Shown here: piece after piece, positions 1 through 8,611 of the stretch
Position numbering within the stretch: the first letter of the stretch is position 1
Layout of the letters: each line of letters opens with the position of its first letter
DNA from: Bradyrhizobium sp. 139
GTDB lineage: Bacteria > Pseudomonadota > Alphaproteobacteria > Rhizobiales > Xanthobacteraceae
Length of the DNA stretch: 54,117 nucleotides
Direction: 5' to 3'
Assembly: GCF_023074175.1 (NCBI RefSeq)
Contig: NZ_JADPKS010000088.1
Span: 17,501-71,617 of the forward strand
Translations under genes and position numbers: made by a program
The notes under the pieces: model-generated
Databases searched by the model: none
Seen by the model: the letters and a program-made list of their open reading frames with translations, nothing else
What the model was told of the DNA's origin: nothing

Positions 1-1253
1 GGGTCGAATTCGACGTCGCTCCAGCGCACCATTGCGCCGCGCGCGACGTCCTGTCTCAGCTTCACGCGATGCGCCAAGCCGATCGGTAGCGCGCCGGCTT
101 TCAGGCTCGCGGCCGCCGGCACCAGCTTGCCCCACACCGTGTAGCCGCCTTCACCGTCCAGCATCTCGCCGGCACGCAAATCGCGTTTTGCCACGGCGGC
201 GACGTCACCGCGGAAGCCTGTGGCCTGGCCGGTGGGCTCGCCTCGCAATGCCGCCGACAGGACCGAGATGTTCAGCTCCAGCCCGATCAAATGATAGGGC
301 TTGTACATCGCAGCGAAGCGTCCGCTGGCGTCGGTCTTCAGGCCGTATTGCCTGAAGCAGTCCGCGGCATAGTCGTTCGGCGCCTCCAGCACGACATAGA
401 CGCCCCAGCGCAGGTCGCGAAACACCGGCCGGCCGTCGCGCTCGAGCGAGGACACCACCTCCACCACGCCGGACCGCTCCAGCACGCCGCCCTTGTCGCG
501 CAGTCGCATCACATGTGGCAAATCGTCGACGCCGCAGGGCGGAAACAGCAAGCCGCCCGTGGGCACGTCGAGCCCGCAGGCATTGGCGATCGCGGCCATC
601 TCGATCGCCGATTTCGTGCCGTCGAGGAAGGAGTTGAACATCTGCGGGTTCATGCCGGCCGACTGCGCTTCGCCCGCGGTCAGGCCGTAATGCTGCCAGA
701 CGCCGTCAGGCGTCACCTCGTGATAGGCCGGCAGATACTTCGTGCCCTTGCCGGCGGCGACGACGCGGAAGCCGGTGGCGCGCGCCCAATCGACCATCTC
801 GGCCGTCAGTGCCGGCTGATCGCCGTAGGCGAGCGAGTAGACCACGCCTGCTTTCCGCGCTTCTTCGGCGAGCAGAGGCCCCGCCAGCACGTCGGCCTCG
901 ACATTGACCATCACGATATGCTTGCCAGCCGCGATGGCCGCGCGTGCGTGGCGGATGCCGACCGCGGGATTGCCGGTGGCCTCCACCACCACGTCCATCG
1001 CGCCGCCGGCAATGGCGCGCGCACCGTCATCGGTGAAGACCGTTGCGGCGATCCGCGCCGCGTCCCATCCCACGGTGCGGCAGGCCTCGCGCGCGCGGTC
1101 GCGATCGATGTCGACAATAACAGGCACCTCCAGCCCCGGCGTGTGCGGCACCTGCGCCAGAAACATCGAGCCGAATTTGCCGGCGCCGATCAGCGCGACA
1201 CGGACAGGTTTTCCGGCGGCGGCACGGGTCTGAAGGAGGCGAAAGAGGTTCAT
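1..1253 (-). CDS. NAD(P)-dependent oxidoreductase with SAF domain, 3' end cut by window
   Basis: The minus strand is open from an ATG at 1253 to the window edge, 417 codons without a stop, so the C-terminus is missing. The N-terminus carries a Rossmann dinucleotide-binding motif (VALIGAGKFGSMF, about residues 19-31) and then a VVVEATGNP segment typical of homoserine-dehydrogenase-like folds. The family usually ends in an SAF domain; I did not translate that part residue by residue. The substrate is unknown. It lies downstream of the EctD-like dioxygenase and the GntR gene on the same strand, so the three may form one catabolic unit, although a palindromic repeat sits in the 190-bp gap. The reading frame is solid; the precise family is a moderate-confidence call. 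Confidence 0.75.
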   Translation of the reverse strand, partial: MNLFRLLQTRAAAGKPVRVALIGAGKFGSMFLAQVPHTPGLEVPVIVDIDRDRAREACRTVGWDAARIAATVFTDDGARAIAGGAMDVVVEATGNPAVGIRHARAAIAAGKHIVMVNVEADVLAGPLLAEEARKAGVVYSLAYGDQPALTAEMVDWARATGFRVVAAGKGTKYLPAYHEVTPDGVWQHYGLTAGEAQSAGMNPQMFNSFLDGTKSAIEMAAIANACGLDVPTGGLLFPPCGVDDLPHVMRLRDKGGVLERSGVVEVVSSLERDGRPVFRDLRWGVYVVLEAPNDYAADCFRQYGLKTDASGRFAAMYKPYHLIGLELNISVLSAALRGEPTGQATGFRGDVAAVAKRDLRAGEMLDGEGGYTVWGKLVPAAASLKAGALPIGLAHRVKLRQDVARGAMVRWSDVEFD

Positions 1254-1307
1254 GGGTGAATGTCCGAGAGTGCTATGGCTGTTGGGCGACGCGAACTATC
1301 AACGTTC

Positions 1308-1438
1308 GTCATTCCGGGGCGACGCGACGGGACCGCGCGGAGCGCGGCCCGGGAGCCTCGAGCCCGGAATCCATCGGGCCGCAAGCGATGCGGGTAAATG
1401 GATTCCGGGCTCGCGACTTCGTCGCGCCCCGGAATGAC
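1308..1438. repeat. Palindromic intergenic repeat, family A (copy 1)
   Basis: The element is bounded by a perfect 14-bp inverted repeat, GTCATTCCGGGGCG at the left and its complement at the right. It contains an inner pair built on GGAATCCAT / ATGGATTCC. Closely similar elements occur at 13010-13132 and 45019-45135. It fills the gap between the SAF oxidoreductase and the dioxygenase gene and could fold as a long hairpin in RNA. Confidence 0.85.
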
Positions 1439-1444
1439 AGAAGC

Positions 1445-2245
1445 CTACTCCGCCGCCTGCCGCGGCGCACGGGCGAGCCGCACCAGCGCGTCGTCGTCCA
1501 CCGTCTTGATCGGCGCGAAGTCGCGATGTGCGATGTACTCGGGCCGTGTCGGGTTTCGGATGTAGTTCGAGACCGCGTTCAGCGTCAGGTATACGATCTT
1601 GCGCGGGTAGGGCGTGATGTTGCCGGCCGAGCCGTGCACCAGGTTGCCGTGGAACATCAGCATGCCGCCGGGCTTGCCGGTCGGCGCGACGATGCCGCCC
1701 TGCTTGACCAGCCGCGTCACGGTGTCCTCGTCGAGCGTCCACAGCGGATAGGACGTGGTGGCGAGGTCATGAGACGCCTGGAGATCACCGGCGTCCTGGC
1801 TGCGCGGCACCAGCATCAGGGGGCCGTTGATCGGCATCACCTCGTCGAGGAAGATCGCGATGTTCATCGCGCGCGGCTCGGGCATGCCGTCGTCGCGCTT
1901 CCAGGTGCCGTAATCCTGGTGCCATTGCCAGACGTCGCCGGTGAAAGCCGATTTCGCGTTGATCTTGAACTGGTGCATGTAGACCGGCTCGCCGAACAGC
2001 TGCTCGACCGGGTCGATCATGCGCGGATGCGCGCCGAGGATGCGGAATGCCTCGTTGTAGAGATGCGCGGCAAAGGCGGTGCGCGGCGCGCCGCTCTTCT
2101 CGCGCCAGACTTCGGGCCGGTTGGCGTCATAGATGCCGATCGCCTCGCGCGCGAGGAGATCGACCTCCTCCGGGCTGAACAGTTCGGGCAGGAACAGCCA
2201 GCCCTCGCGGTGGAAGAACTCCAATTGCTCCTGAGACAGTTTCAT
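1445..2245 (-). CDS. EctD-like phytanoyl-CoA dioxygenase family protein
   Basis: A 266-aa non-haem Fe(II)/2-oxoglutarate dioxygenase. The iron ligands are visible as HxD (H109, D111, in WQWHQDYGTW) and a distal H204 (FHGNLVHGSAGN), with R215 as the likely 2-oxoglutarate-binding residue. The stretch HQDYGTWKRDDGMP is close to the signature of ectoine hydroxylase EctD, but no ectABC genes are in the window, so ectoine is not implied. The start at 2245 was chosen because GGAGGAAA lies just upstream and the family N-terminus begins there; the open frame runs 47 codons further up into repeat DNA. It lies downstream of the GntR regulator gene on the same strand. The substrate is unknown. Confidence 0.88.
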   Translation of the reverse strand: MKLSQEQLEFFHREGWLFLPELFSPEEVDLLAREAIGIYDANRPEVWREKSGAPRTAFAAHLYNEAFRILGAHPRMIDPVEQLFGEPVYMHQFKINAKSAFTGDVWQWHQDYGTWKRDDGMPEPRAMNIAIFLDEVMPINGPLMLVPRSQDAGDLQASHDLATTSYPLWTLDEDTVTRLVKQGGIVAPTGKPGGMLMFHGNLVHGSAGNITPYPRKIVYLTLNAVSNYIRNPTRPEYIAHRDFAPIKTVDDDALVRLARAPRQAAE

Positions 2246-2285
2246 GGGTCGTTTCCTCCATTGATTGTTTTTGTTCTCTCTCTTC

Positions 2286-2391
2286 ATGGCCGGGCTTGAC
2301 CCGGCATCCACGTCTTTCGTTCCACGTCCAGGAAGAACGTGGATGCCCGGGACGTCTAGCGCGAAGACGCACTTCTGCCCGGGCATGACGG
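2286..2391. repeat. Palindromic intergenic repeat, family D
   Basis: It begins with the inverted pair CCGGGCTTGACCCGG, then CATCCACG pairs with CGTGGATG, and it ends in GCCCGGGCATGACGGCG. It lies between the dioxygenase and GntR genes and looks like a short mosaic repeat rather than coding DNA. I see one copy of this type in the window. Confidence 0.7.
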
Positions 2392-2401
2392 CGATTGTAG
2401 C

Positions 2402-3079
2402 CTAAGCCGCCGCCTCCTCCGTCGCCCTCAGTCTCTCCTCGGTCATCCGCCCCGCCGTCTGCGCATGCGCCAGCGCCGCGCGTTCGGCGGCGTTCACATC
2501 ACCTGCGAGAATGTGTCCGGCAATCACCGCATGCTCGGCCCACGCGCTGCCGCGATAGTCGAGCTCGGCGAGCACCGTCGCCATCGAACGGCGCATATGC
2601 GGCCATTGCGGCGCGATCGTCTCCTCGATCACGGGATTGCCGGCGAGCTGATAGATCGCGCGGTGAAAATCGACATCGAGCACGATCAGCTCGGCAAGCG
2701 TCGTCTTGCCGTCGCTGCGGCGTCCGGCGGCGAGGGCTGCATCCAGCCGCGCGCGTCCCGCCGCGTCTGTGCCTGCGCGCTCCGCGGCGAGCCGGGCGGC
2801 CAGCGCATCGATGGCGCCGCGCACCTCGTAGAGCTGGCGGATGCGCGAGGGATCGAGCTGGGTGACTTCAAAGCCGCGACGGCCGCTCTCGGCGACGAGC
2901 CCCTGGCGATGCAACAAATGCAGCGCATGCGACACCGGCTGGCGCGACACGCCGAGCCTGTCGGCGAGCTCGTTTTGCCGGATGCGCTGGCCCGGCTGCA
3001 GCGTGCGGTCGGAGATCGCCTCCAGGATCCGCGCATAGACCTGGTCGATCAGGTTCGGGAGCGGGTCGAGAGGGATCAC
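2402..3079 (-). CDS. GntR/FadR-family regulator with FCD domain
   Basis: A 225-aa transcription factor. Residues about 10-75 form the winged helix-turn-helix (QVYARILEAISDRTLQPGQ, then LGVSRQPVSHALHLL as recognition helix), and the remaining 150 residues are the all-helical FCD effector domain. FCD regulators usually bind small organic acids and control a neighbouring catabolic operon. Here the same-strand dioxygenase and oxidoreductase are the natural targets. A perfect 20-bp palindrome ends 26 bp before its start codon and is the likely operator. The ligand cannot be read from the sequence. Confidence 0.9.
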   Translation of the reverse strand: MIPLDPLPNLIDQVYARILEAISDRTLQPGQRIRQNELADRLGVSRQPVSHALHLLHRQGLVAESGRRGFEVTQLDPSRIRQLYEVRGAIDALAARLAAERAGTDAAGRARLDAALAAGRRSDGKTTLAELIVLDVDFHRAIYQLAGNPVIEETIAPQWPHMRRSMATVLAELDYRGSAWAEHAVIAGHILAGDVNAAERAALAHAQTAGRMTEERLRATEEAAA

Positions 3080-3104
3080 GCCGGCAGCTCCGCGAGCTCA
3101 TAAG

Positions 3105-3124
3105 GAATACGGAATTCCGTATTC
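3105..3124. promoter_or_regulatory. Perfect 20-bp palindrome, candidate GntR operator
   Basis: GAATACGGAATTCCGTATTC reads identically on both strands. It lies 26 bp upstream of the GntR start codon, in the region where the promoter of that gene should be. GntR-family operators are short palindromes, so autoregulation is a reasonable inference; no binding evidence exists here. Confidence 0.6.
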
Positions 3125-3270
3125 GAAGATACGCCGAGACCTGAAGGGCGTCAAGCGCGACCGACACCGCCCCCGACCTTGGTTCAGTGGTCAGCTAAGT
3201 CATTGATCTTGCTAAGTCTGGCTACTGTGCATGGGGTTGTTTTTCGAGAAAAAGAGAAGAGTGAGGCCGC

Positions 3271-4083
3271 TTACTCCGCCAGAAACGCATTTACCGCCTC
3301 GCCGAACGCCAGCGGCGCCTGCTCGAACATCCAGTGGCCGGCATTCGCAATCACCGCCGTTTTCGCACCAATGATGTGCTCGGCCAGCACGCGCCACATC
3401 ACCGACAGGCTGCCGGTGGTCGCGCCGCCGCCGATCAGCAGCGTCGGCGTCCTGATCGCCTGCGCGTCGGCGAGCGTATAGGGCCTGCGCTGCTCGTTGA
3501 TCTGGCCGAGAAAGGTCAGCGCATTGTCGCGCAATTGCTGCTTCGCCGCCGCCGGCACGCGCCGCCACGAGCCGTCGCCCTCGATGCCTTCATAGAAGTT
3601 CTGCAGCGCGCCCTCGAGGTCGCCGGCGCGGATCATCTCGACCGAACGTGCCGTGCGTGCGGCGAGCGGCGGATGCGCGGGCGTGCCTTCCGGCACCGGC
3701 AGGCTGGCGTCGAGATCGCCGCCCGGCTCGGCCAGCACCAGTTTTCGCAGGAGATCAGGCCTTGCCCGGGCCACGCGAAACGCGATGTGGCCACCGCGCG
3801 AATGGCCCATGAGGTCCACGGGCGCGGGCCTGACCTGCTCGATGAAGGCGATCATATCGGCGATGTGCTGGGCCATCTTGTAGTCGTCGCCGACGGCGTC
3901 CCAATGCTCGGGAAAGAAGTGCCGCAGGCTGACCGAGATCACGCGGTGGGCCTTCGACAGCGGTCCGAGCACCGAATACCAGGTGCGGAAATCGCCGAGC
4001 GTGCCATGCACGCAGACCAGCGGCGGGCCGTCTCCGACTTCGAGATAGGCCATGTCGTAACCGTTGACGCGAAATGTCTGCAT
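3271..4083 (-). CDS. Alpha/beta hydrolase (tandem copy 1)
   Basis: A 270-aa alpha/beta-hydrolase fold protein with the oxyanion HG motif in LVCVHGTLGDF (residues 22-32), the nucleophile elbow GHSRGG (S95) and a C-terminal catalytic histidine H250 in NAGHWMFEQAP. No signal peptide is seen, so it is cytoplasmic. It starts 2 bp after the stop of the next hydrolase gene, so the two are one operon. They share an N-terminus (MQ-x-x-x-VN-x-YDM-x-YL-x-VG) and the segment VSLRHFFP, showing a tandem duplication. Family members hydrolyse esters, lactones or C-C bonds; the substrate is not identifiable. Confidence 0.9.
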   Translation of the reverse strand: MQTFRVNGYDMAYLEVGDGPPLVCVHGTLGDFRTWYSVLGPLSKAHRVISVSLRHFFPEHWDAVGDDYKMAQHIADMIAFIEQVRPAPVDLMGHSRGGHIAFRVARARPDLLRKLVLAEPGGDLDASLPVPEGTPAHPPLAARTARSVEMIRAGDLEGALQNFYEGIEGDGSWRRVPAAAKQQLRDNALTFLGQINEQRRPYTLADAQAIRTPTLLIGGGATTGSLSVMWRVLAEHIIGAKTAVIANAGHWMFEQAPLAFGEAVNAFLAE

Positions 4084-4085
4084 GT

Positions 4086-4904
4086 TCAGCCCGCCAGGAA
4101 ATCCAGGACCACTTCGGAGTATTTTTGCGGCGCCTGCTCGAACATCGGATGCGTCGCGTTCGGGATGATCGCCGTCTTCGAATAGGGCACGTGCGCGGCG
4201 AGCGCATGCAGCACTTTCGGCAGCAGGCCCTTGGTTCGCGCGCCCAGGATGAACAGCGTCGGCATCCTGATCGATTCCGCATCTGCTTTCGAGAATGGCG
4301 GGCGATTGTCCCGGACCTGGCCGATCAGCGTCATGGCGTTGTCGCGAAGATTCTGCTTCACCATCGCCGGCAGCCGCGGCCAGGTGCCGGCGCCTTCCAG
4401 CGTGTCGACGAAGACGGCGAGGCCGCCGTCGACATCGCCGGCCGCGATCTTCTCCGCCGACGCCGTGAACCGCGCCAGCAGCGGCGAGGGACCGCCGACG
4501 TAGTCCGGATCGAGAGTTGCATCGAGCTCCCCGCCGGGCTCGGCCAGGATCAACCTCTGGAGCAGGTCGGGCCGCCGCTGCGCCACCCGGAAGCAGATAT
4601 GCCCGCCGCGGGAATGGCCCATCAGGTCGACCGGACCGACGTCGAGCTTCTCGATAAAGGCGATGACGTCGTCGACATGCTGGGCGATCGAATAGGTGTC
4701 ACTGAGGCCGTCCCATTGCGCCGGAAAGAAGTGCCTTAAGCTGACAGCGATCATCCGGTGCCGCTGCGTCAGCGGGCCGAGCACGCAGCCCCAGACACGG
4801 AAGTCGGAGAGTGAGCCGTGCACGCAGACCAGCGGCGGGCCGCCTTTGACTTCGCCCACGTCGAGATAGGGCATGTCGTATGCGTTGACGTGGAGGCTTT
4901 GCAT
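4086..4904 (-). CDS. Alpha/beta hydrolase (tandem copy 2)
   Basis: A 272-aa paralogue of the downstream hydrolase, with nucleophile S98 in GHSRGG and catalytic H252 in NATHPMFEQAP. The open frame extends 219 codons further upstream, but that part overlaps the alkyltransferase gene on the other strand; the start at 4904 (MQSLHVNAYDM) aligns with the start of copy 1 and is preferred. It is the first gene of the pair and is transcribed divergently from the alkyltransferase across about 135 bp. The substrate is unknown. Confidence 0.9.
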   Translation of the reverse strand: MQSLHVNAYDMPYLDVGEVKGGPPLVCVHGSLSDFRVWGCVLGPLTQRHRMIAVSLRHFFPAQWDGLSDTYSIAQHVDDVIAFIEKLDVGPVDLMGHSRGGHICFRVAQRRPDLLQRLILAEPGGELDATLDPDYVGGPSPLLARFTASAEKIAAGDVDGGLAVFVDTLEGAGTWPRLPAMVKQNLRDNAMTLIGQVRDNRPPFSKADAESIRMPTLFILGARTKGLLPKVLHALAAHVPYSKTAIIPNATHPMFEQAPQKYSEVVLDFLAG

Positions 4905-5039
4905 CAGGGACTCGCGATAGGGGCGGAACTCCTGTGCAAGATTCCCGGAAACCGGGTGGATCGCAACTATTTCCAAGCCTAGATTTAGGCAGAGTTCACA
5001 ATGGGGGGATGCGACGAGGGCGCAGCCAGGAACCAAGCC

Positions 5040-5582
5040 ATGACCGACCAGCATTTTGCCCTGTTCGACACCAGGATCGGCCTTTGCGCCGTCGCCTGGG
5101 GCCCGCGCGGCATCAACGGCACGCAGTTGCCGATGGGCGACGAGGAGAAGATCCGCACCCGCATCAGCCAGCGCCACACGGATGCCAGCGAGGCCGAACC
5201 GACCGCCGAGGTGCGTGAGGCGATCGATCGCATCACAAAATTGCTTGCGGGCGAGCCGGACGACCTCACCGACATTCCGCTCGATCTCGACGGCGTTCTC
5301 GATTTCAATCGCGGCGTCTACGAGATCGCCCGTGCCATCCCGCCAGGCAAGACCATTACCTATGGCGACATCGCCAAGCAACTCGGCGGCGTCCAGCTGT
5401 CGCGCGATGTCGGCCAGGCGCTCGGCCGCAATCCCTGCCCGATCGTGGTGCCCTGCCACCGCGTGCTCGCGGCCGGCAACAAGCCCGGCGGCTTCTCGGC
5501 GAATGGCGGCGTGGTGACGAAGCTGAAGATGCTCGAGATCGAAGGCGCGCTGGTGAACCACACGCCGAGCTTGTTTGATTGA
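5040..5582 (+). CDS. ogt: Methylated-DNA--[protein]-cysteine S-methyltransferase
   Basis: A 180-aa suicide DNA-repair protein that moves an alkyl group from O6-alkylguanine in DNA to its own cysteine. The active-site motif PCHR is present with C139 (IVVPCHRVLA), preceded by the helix-turn-helix part (TYGDIAKQLGG, then ALGRNP). The N-terminal part is divergent, as in Ogt-type enzymes. An upstream in-frame ATG at 5001 is possible; I chose 5040 because MTDQHFALFDTRIG begins the recognisable domain and AGGAA precedes it. It stands alone, convergent with the acyl-CoA synthetase, whose stop lies 4 bp beyond its own. Confidence 0.92.
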   Translation: MTDQHFALFDTRIGLCAVAWGPRGINGTQLPMGDEEKIRTRISQRHTDASEAEPTAEVREAIDRITKLLAGEPDDLTDIPLDLDGVLDFNRGVYEIARAIPPGKTITYGDIAKQLGGVQLSRDVGQALGRNPCPIVVPCHRVLAAGNKPGGFSANGGVVTKLKMLEIEGALVNHTPSLFD

Positions 5583-5586
5583 GGCG

Positions 5587-7131
5587 CTAAATCTTCGCCG
5601 CCGCCTTCGGCCAATACCGGTCGCGCAAATGGCGCTTCACCAGCTTGCCGGTCGGCGTGCGGGGCAGCTCAGCCTCGAAGTCGATCGAGCGCGGGCATTT
5701 GATCGCGGACAGGCGGCCCTTGCAATAGGCGATCAAATCGGCCTCAAGCGCCTTGCCCGCACGCTTCATGTCGTGCGGCTGCACCACCGCCTTGACCGCT
5801 TCGCCCATCTCCTCGTTCGGCACGCCGAACACGGCGACGTCGGCGATCTCCGGATGGGTGATCAGAATGTCCTCGGTCTCCTGCGGGTAGATGTTCACCC
5901 CGCCCGAGATGATCATGTAGGACTTGCGATCGGTCAGGAACAGGAAGCCGTCCTTGTCGAGATAGCCGACATCGCCGAGCGTCGACCAACCCTTGGCATT
6001 GTAGGCCTTCTTCGTCTTCTCGGGATCGTTGTGATAGGTGAAAAGAGGCGCGTCGGCGAAATAGACCGTGCCGATCTCGCCCGTCGGCTGCTCATCGTCG
6101 TTCTCGTCCAGAATCTTGATCTTGCCGACCACGGCGCGGCCGACGCTGCCGCGATGCTCCAGCCATTGCTGCGAGTTGCAGACGGTGACGCCGTTGCCTT
6201 CCGAGCCCGCGTAATACTCGATCAGGATCGGCCCCCACCACTCGATCATTTTTGCTTTCACCTCGATCGGGCAGGGCGCGGCGGCATGGATCGCGCCCTT
6301 CAGCGTCGAGACGTTGTAACGGTTGCGGACCTCGTCCGGCAGCTTCAGCATGCGCACGAACATGGTCGGCACCAGCTGCGACTGCGCCACCTCGTATTTC
6401 TCGACCAGCTTCAGGAAGTCCTCGGCGTCAAAGTGCTCCATGATGATGGAGGTGCCGCCCAGCACGATGGCCATCATGTTGAAGCGCAAGGGGGCCGCGT
6501 GATAGAGCGGCGCCGGCGACAAATAGGTGCTGTCGGCATTCATGCCGCACATGTCGGCGCAGAGCACGCGCAGGAACGCATTCGGCACGTCGATTCTGTT
6601 GCCCTCGAATGCCTTCTTGATGCCCTTGGGCCGGCCGGTGGTGCCCGACGAATACAGCATGTCATAGCCGGCGACTTCGTCCGCGATCGGCGTTGTCGGC
6701 TGTGCTGCCGCTTCCTTGTCATAGGAGCGGAAGCCGGGCAGGGGTTCGTCCATCATGTAGAAGATCGGCTCGCCGGCCGTGCCCTTGATCAGCTCCTTGA
6801 TCTGGTCGGCGCATTTCGGTGTGGTGATCACGACCTTGGCGCCGCAATCGGCGATGATGTAGTCGATCTCGTCCTGCTTCAGGTAGCGGCTGATTGCCGT
6901 GTAATAAAGCCCGCTGCGCTGTGCCGCCCAGCAGATCTCCATGAACGCGAGGCGATTCTCCATCAGCAGCGCGATGTGGTCGCCGGCCTTCAGGCCGAGC
7001 GAGCGGAACAGATTTGCGCCCTGGTTCGAGAGCTCGTCGAGCTCGCGATAGGTGATCGCCTTGCCGGTCCCGGCCATCTGGTAGGCGATCTTGTCGGGCG
7101 TATTGCGGGCGTGGATGGAGGGATGGGTCAT
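5587..7131 (-). CDS. Acyl-CoA synthetase (AMP-binding)
   Basis: A 514-aa adenylate-forming ligase that activates a carboxylic acid with ATP and CoA. The P-loop YSSGTTGRPKGIKK, the A5 motif YYAGSEGN, the hinge segment GDVGYLDKDGFLFLTDR and the C-terminal catalytic lysine in PRTPTGKLVKRHLRD are all intact. The start at 7131 (MTHPSIHARNTPDK) was chosen over an upstream extension that runs into repeat DNA. It lies downstream of the thiolase gene on the same strand, as part of the acyl-CoA catabolism island. The chain length of the substrate cannot be told from the sequence. Confidence 0.9.
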   Translation of the reverse strand: MTHPSIHARNTPDKIAYQMAGTGKAITYRELDELSNQGANLFRSLGLKAGDHIALLMENRLAFMEICWAAQRSGLYYTAISRYLKQDEIDYIIADCGAKVVITTPKCADQIKELIKGTAGEPIFYMMDEPLPGFRSYDKEAAAQPTTPIADEVAGYDMLYSSGTTGRPKGIKKAFEGNRIDVPNAFLRVLCADMCGMNADSTYLSPAPLYHAAPLRFNMMAIVLGGTSIIMEHFDAEDFLKLVEKYEVAQSQLVPTMFVRMLKLPDEVRNRYNVSTLKGAIHAAAPCPIEVKAKMIEWWGPILIEYYAGSEGNGVTVCNSQQWLEHRGSVGRAVVGKIKILDENDDEQPTGEIGTVYFADAPLFTYHNDPEKTKKAYNAKGWSTLGDVGYLDKDGFLFLTDRKSYMIISGGVNIYPQETEDILITHPEIADVAVFGVPNEEMGEAVKAVVQPHDMKRAGKALEADLIAYCKGRLSAIKCPRSIDFEAELPRTPTGKLVKRHLRDRYWPKAAAKI

Positions 7132-7161
7132 GTCTCTGTTTACACGGCTAGGAGTGACGTT

Positions 7162-7271
7162 CCCCGGACGCAACGCAGCGCGCAGCGGTGCGTTGCAGAT
7201 CCGGGATCCACTGTGAGGCATGGGTCCCGGCTCTGCGCCGCAGCGTTTCACGCTGCAGCGCGTCCGGGACA
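7162..7271. repeat. Palindromic intergenic repeat, family E
   Basis: The left part CCCCGGACGCAACGCAGCG and the right part CGCTGCAGCGCGTCCGGGAC are imperfect inverted repeats, with a second nested pair GCAACGCA / TGCGTTGC. It fills the 151-bp gap between the acyl-CoA synthetase and thiolase genes, so any readthrough transcript would contain a strong hairpin. Confidence 0.7.
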
Positions 7272-7282
7272 CGAGAGAGAGT

Positions 7283-8455
7283 TTACAGCCGCTCCACGAT
7301 CGTCACGTTGGCCATGCCGCCGCCTTCACACATGGTCTGCAGGCCGTAGCGCTTGCCGCGCTGATGCAGGGCGTGGACCAGCGTCGTCATCAGCTTGGTG
7401 CCGGATCCGCCGAGTGGATGGCCGAGCGCGATGGCGCCGCCATTGACGTTGAGACGTTCCGGATCGGCGCCGGTGGTTTTCAGCCAACCGGTCGGCACCG
7501 AAGCGAAGGCCTCGTTGACCTCGAACAAATCGATATCATCGATCTTCATGCCAGCCTTCTCCAGCGCACGCTTGGTGGCGTGCAGCGGCGCGTCCAGCAT
7601 GATCACGGGGTCGCCGCCCATCATGGTCATGTGATGGATGCGCGCCAGCGGCTTGACGCCGAGCTGCTTGAGGCCGCGCTCATTCACCACCATCACGCCG
7701 GAGGCGCCATCGCAGATCTGGCTGGCGCTGGCGGCGGAGAGCTTGCCGTTCTCGGCGATCAGCTTGACGCCTTTGATGCCGTCGAGGGTGACGTCGAAGC
7801 GGATGCCTTCGTCGATGTGGTGGGTGTCCTTGGAGCCGTCGGCGCGGGTGATCTCGAGCGGCACGATCTCCTTCTTGAAGTGACCGCCTTGCGTCGCCAC
7901 GATTGCGCGTTGATGGCTGTTGTAGGAGTACTCGTCGAGCTCATCTTTGGACAGACCGTATTTCTCCGCCATCATCTCGGCGCCCGTGAACTGGCTGAAC
8001 ACGATGTTCGGATATTTGGTCTCGATGCCCGGGCTCTTGTAGTTGCCAAAGCCGTTCTTGGCCGGGAGCTGCGATGACAGGCCCATGGGCACGCGTGTCA
8101 TCGATTCCACGCCGGCCGCGATCACCACGTCCATCGCGCCGGACATCACGGCTTGAGCGGCGAAGTGCAGCGCCTGCTGCGAGGAGCCGCACTGGCGGTC
8201 GATCGATGTGCCCGGCACGCTCTCCGGCAGCTTCGAGGCCATGATCGCGTTGCGCGCGACGTTGTTGGACTGCTCGCCGACCTGCATCACGCAGCCCATG
8301 ATCACGTCCTCGACCAGGGCGGGGTCGACCTTGGTGCGATCGACCAGTTCGTCCAGCACCTTTGCGGCGAGATCGGCCGGATGCCAGCCGGCGAGGCGGC
8401 CCCCCTTGCGCCCGCCGGCGGTACGCGCAGCGGCGACGATGTAAGCCTCGGCCAT
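7283..8455 (-). CDS. Acetyl-CoA acetyltransferase family thiolase
   Basis: A 390-aa thiolase, normal length for the family, which cleaves 3-ketoacyl-CoA with CoA or runs the reverse condensation. The acyl-accepting cysteine is C89 (DRQCGSSQQA), with the histidine H346 of GHPLGGSG and the second cysteine C376 of CEGGGMAN. It is divergent from the TetR regulator gene, whose product probably controls it, and is followed on the same strand by an acyl-CoA synthetase. A role in the last step of beta-oxidation is likely. Confidence 0.93.
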   Translation of the reverse strand: MAEAYIVAAARTAGGRKGGRLAGWHPADLAAKVLDELVDRTKVDPALVEDVIMGCVMQVGEQSNNVARNAIMASKLPESVPGTSIDRQCGSSQQALHFAAQAVMSGAMDVVIAAGVESMTRVPMGLSSQLPAKNGFGNYKSPGIETKYPNIVFSQFTGAEMMAEKYGLSKDELDEYSYNSHQRAIVATQGGHFKKEIVPLEITRADGSKDTHHIDEGIRFDVTLDGIKGVKLIAENGKLSAASASQICDGASGVMVVNERGLKQLGVKPLARIHHMTMMGGDPVIMLDAPLHATKRALEKAGMKIDDIDLFEVNEAFASVPTGWLKTTGADPERLNVNGGAIALGHPLGGSGTKLMTTLVHALHQRGKRYGLQTMCEGGGMANVTIVERL

Positions 8456-8525
8456 TTCGGTCTCTCCCTGGATTGTTCTGGATCGTGATGGGTTGTCGGG
8501 GCGGATTTAAGGGGCGGGATCTCGT

Positions 8526-8545
8526 TTAGTCAATCGATCAATTAA
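8526..8545. promoter_or_regulatory. Imperfect palindrome in divergent promoter, possible TetR operator
   Basis: TTAGTCAATCGATCAATTAA matches its own reverse complement at 14 of 20 positions and is A/T-rich compared with its surroundings. It lies in the 156-bp region between the divergent thiolase and TetR genes, where a TetR-family repressor would be expected to bind. Low-confidence inference from symmetry and position. Confidence 0.35.
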
Positions 8546-8611
8546 CTCTTGTGATGAGGCGCTGCTTCGGCTTATCTGCGGCCCGCTTCAAGCGGCAGAA
8601 CAGGGATCTCC

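Noticed and set aside
5575..7446. A 623-codon open frame on the plus strand
   Set aside because: Antisense to the acyl-CoA synthetase gene, whose motifs are all intact on the minus strand.
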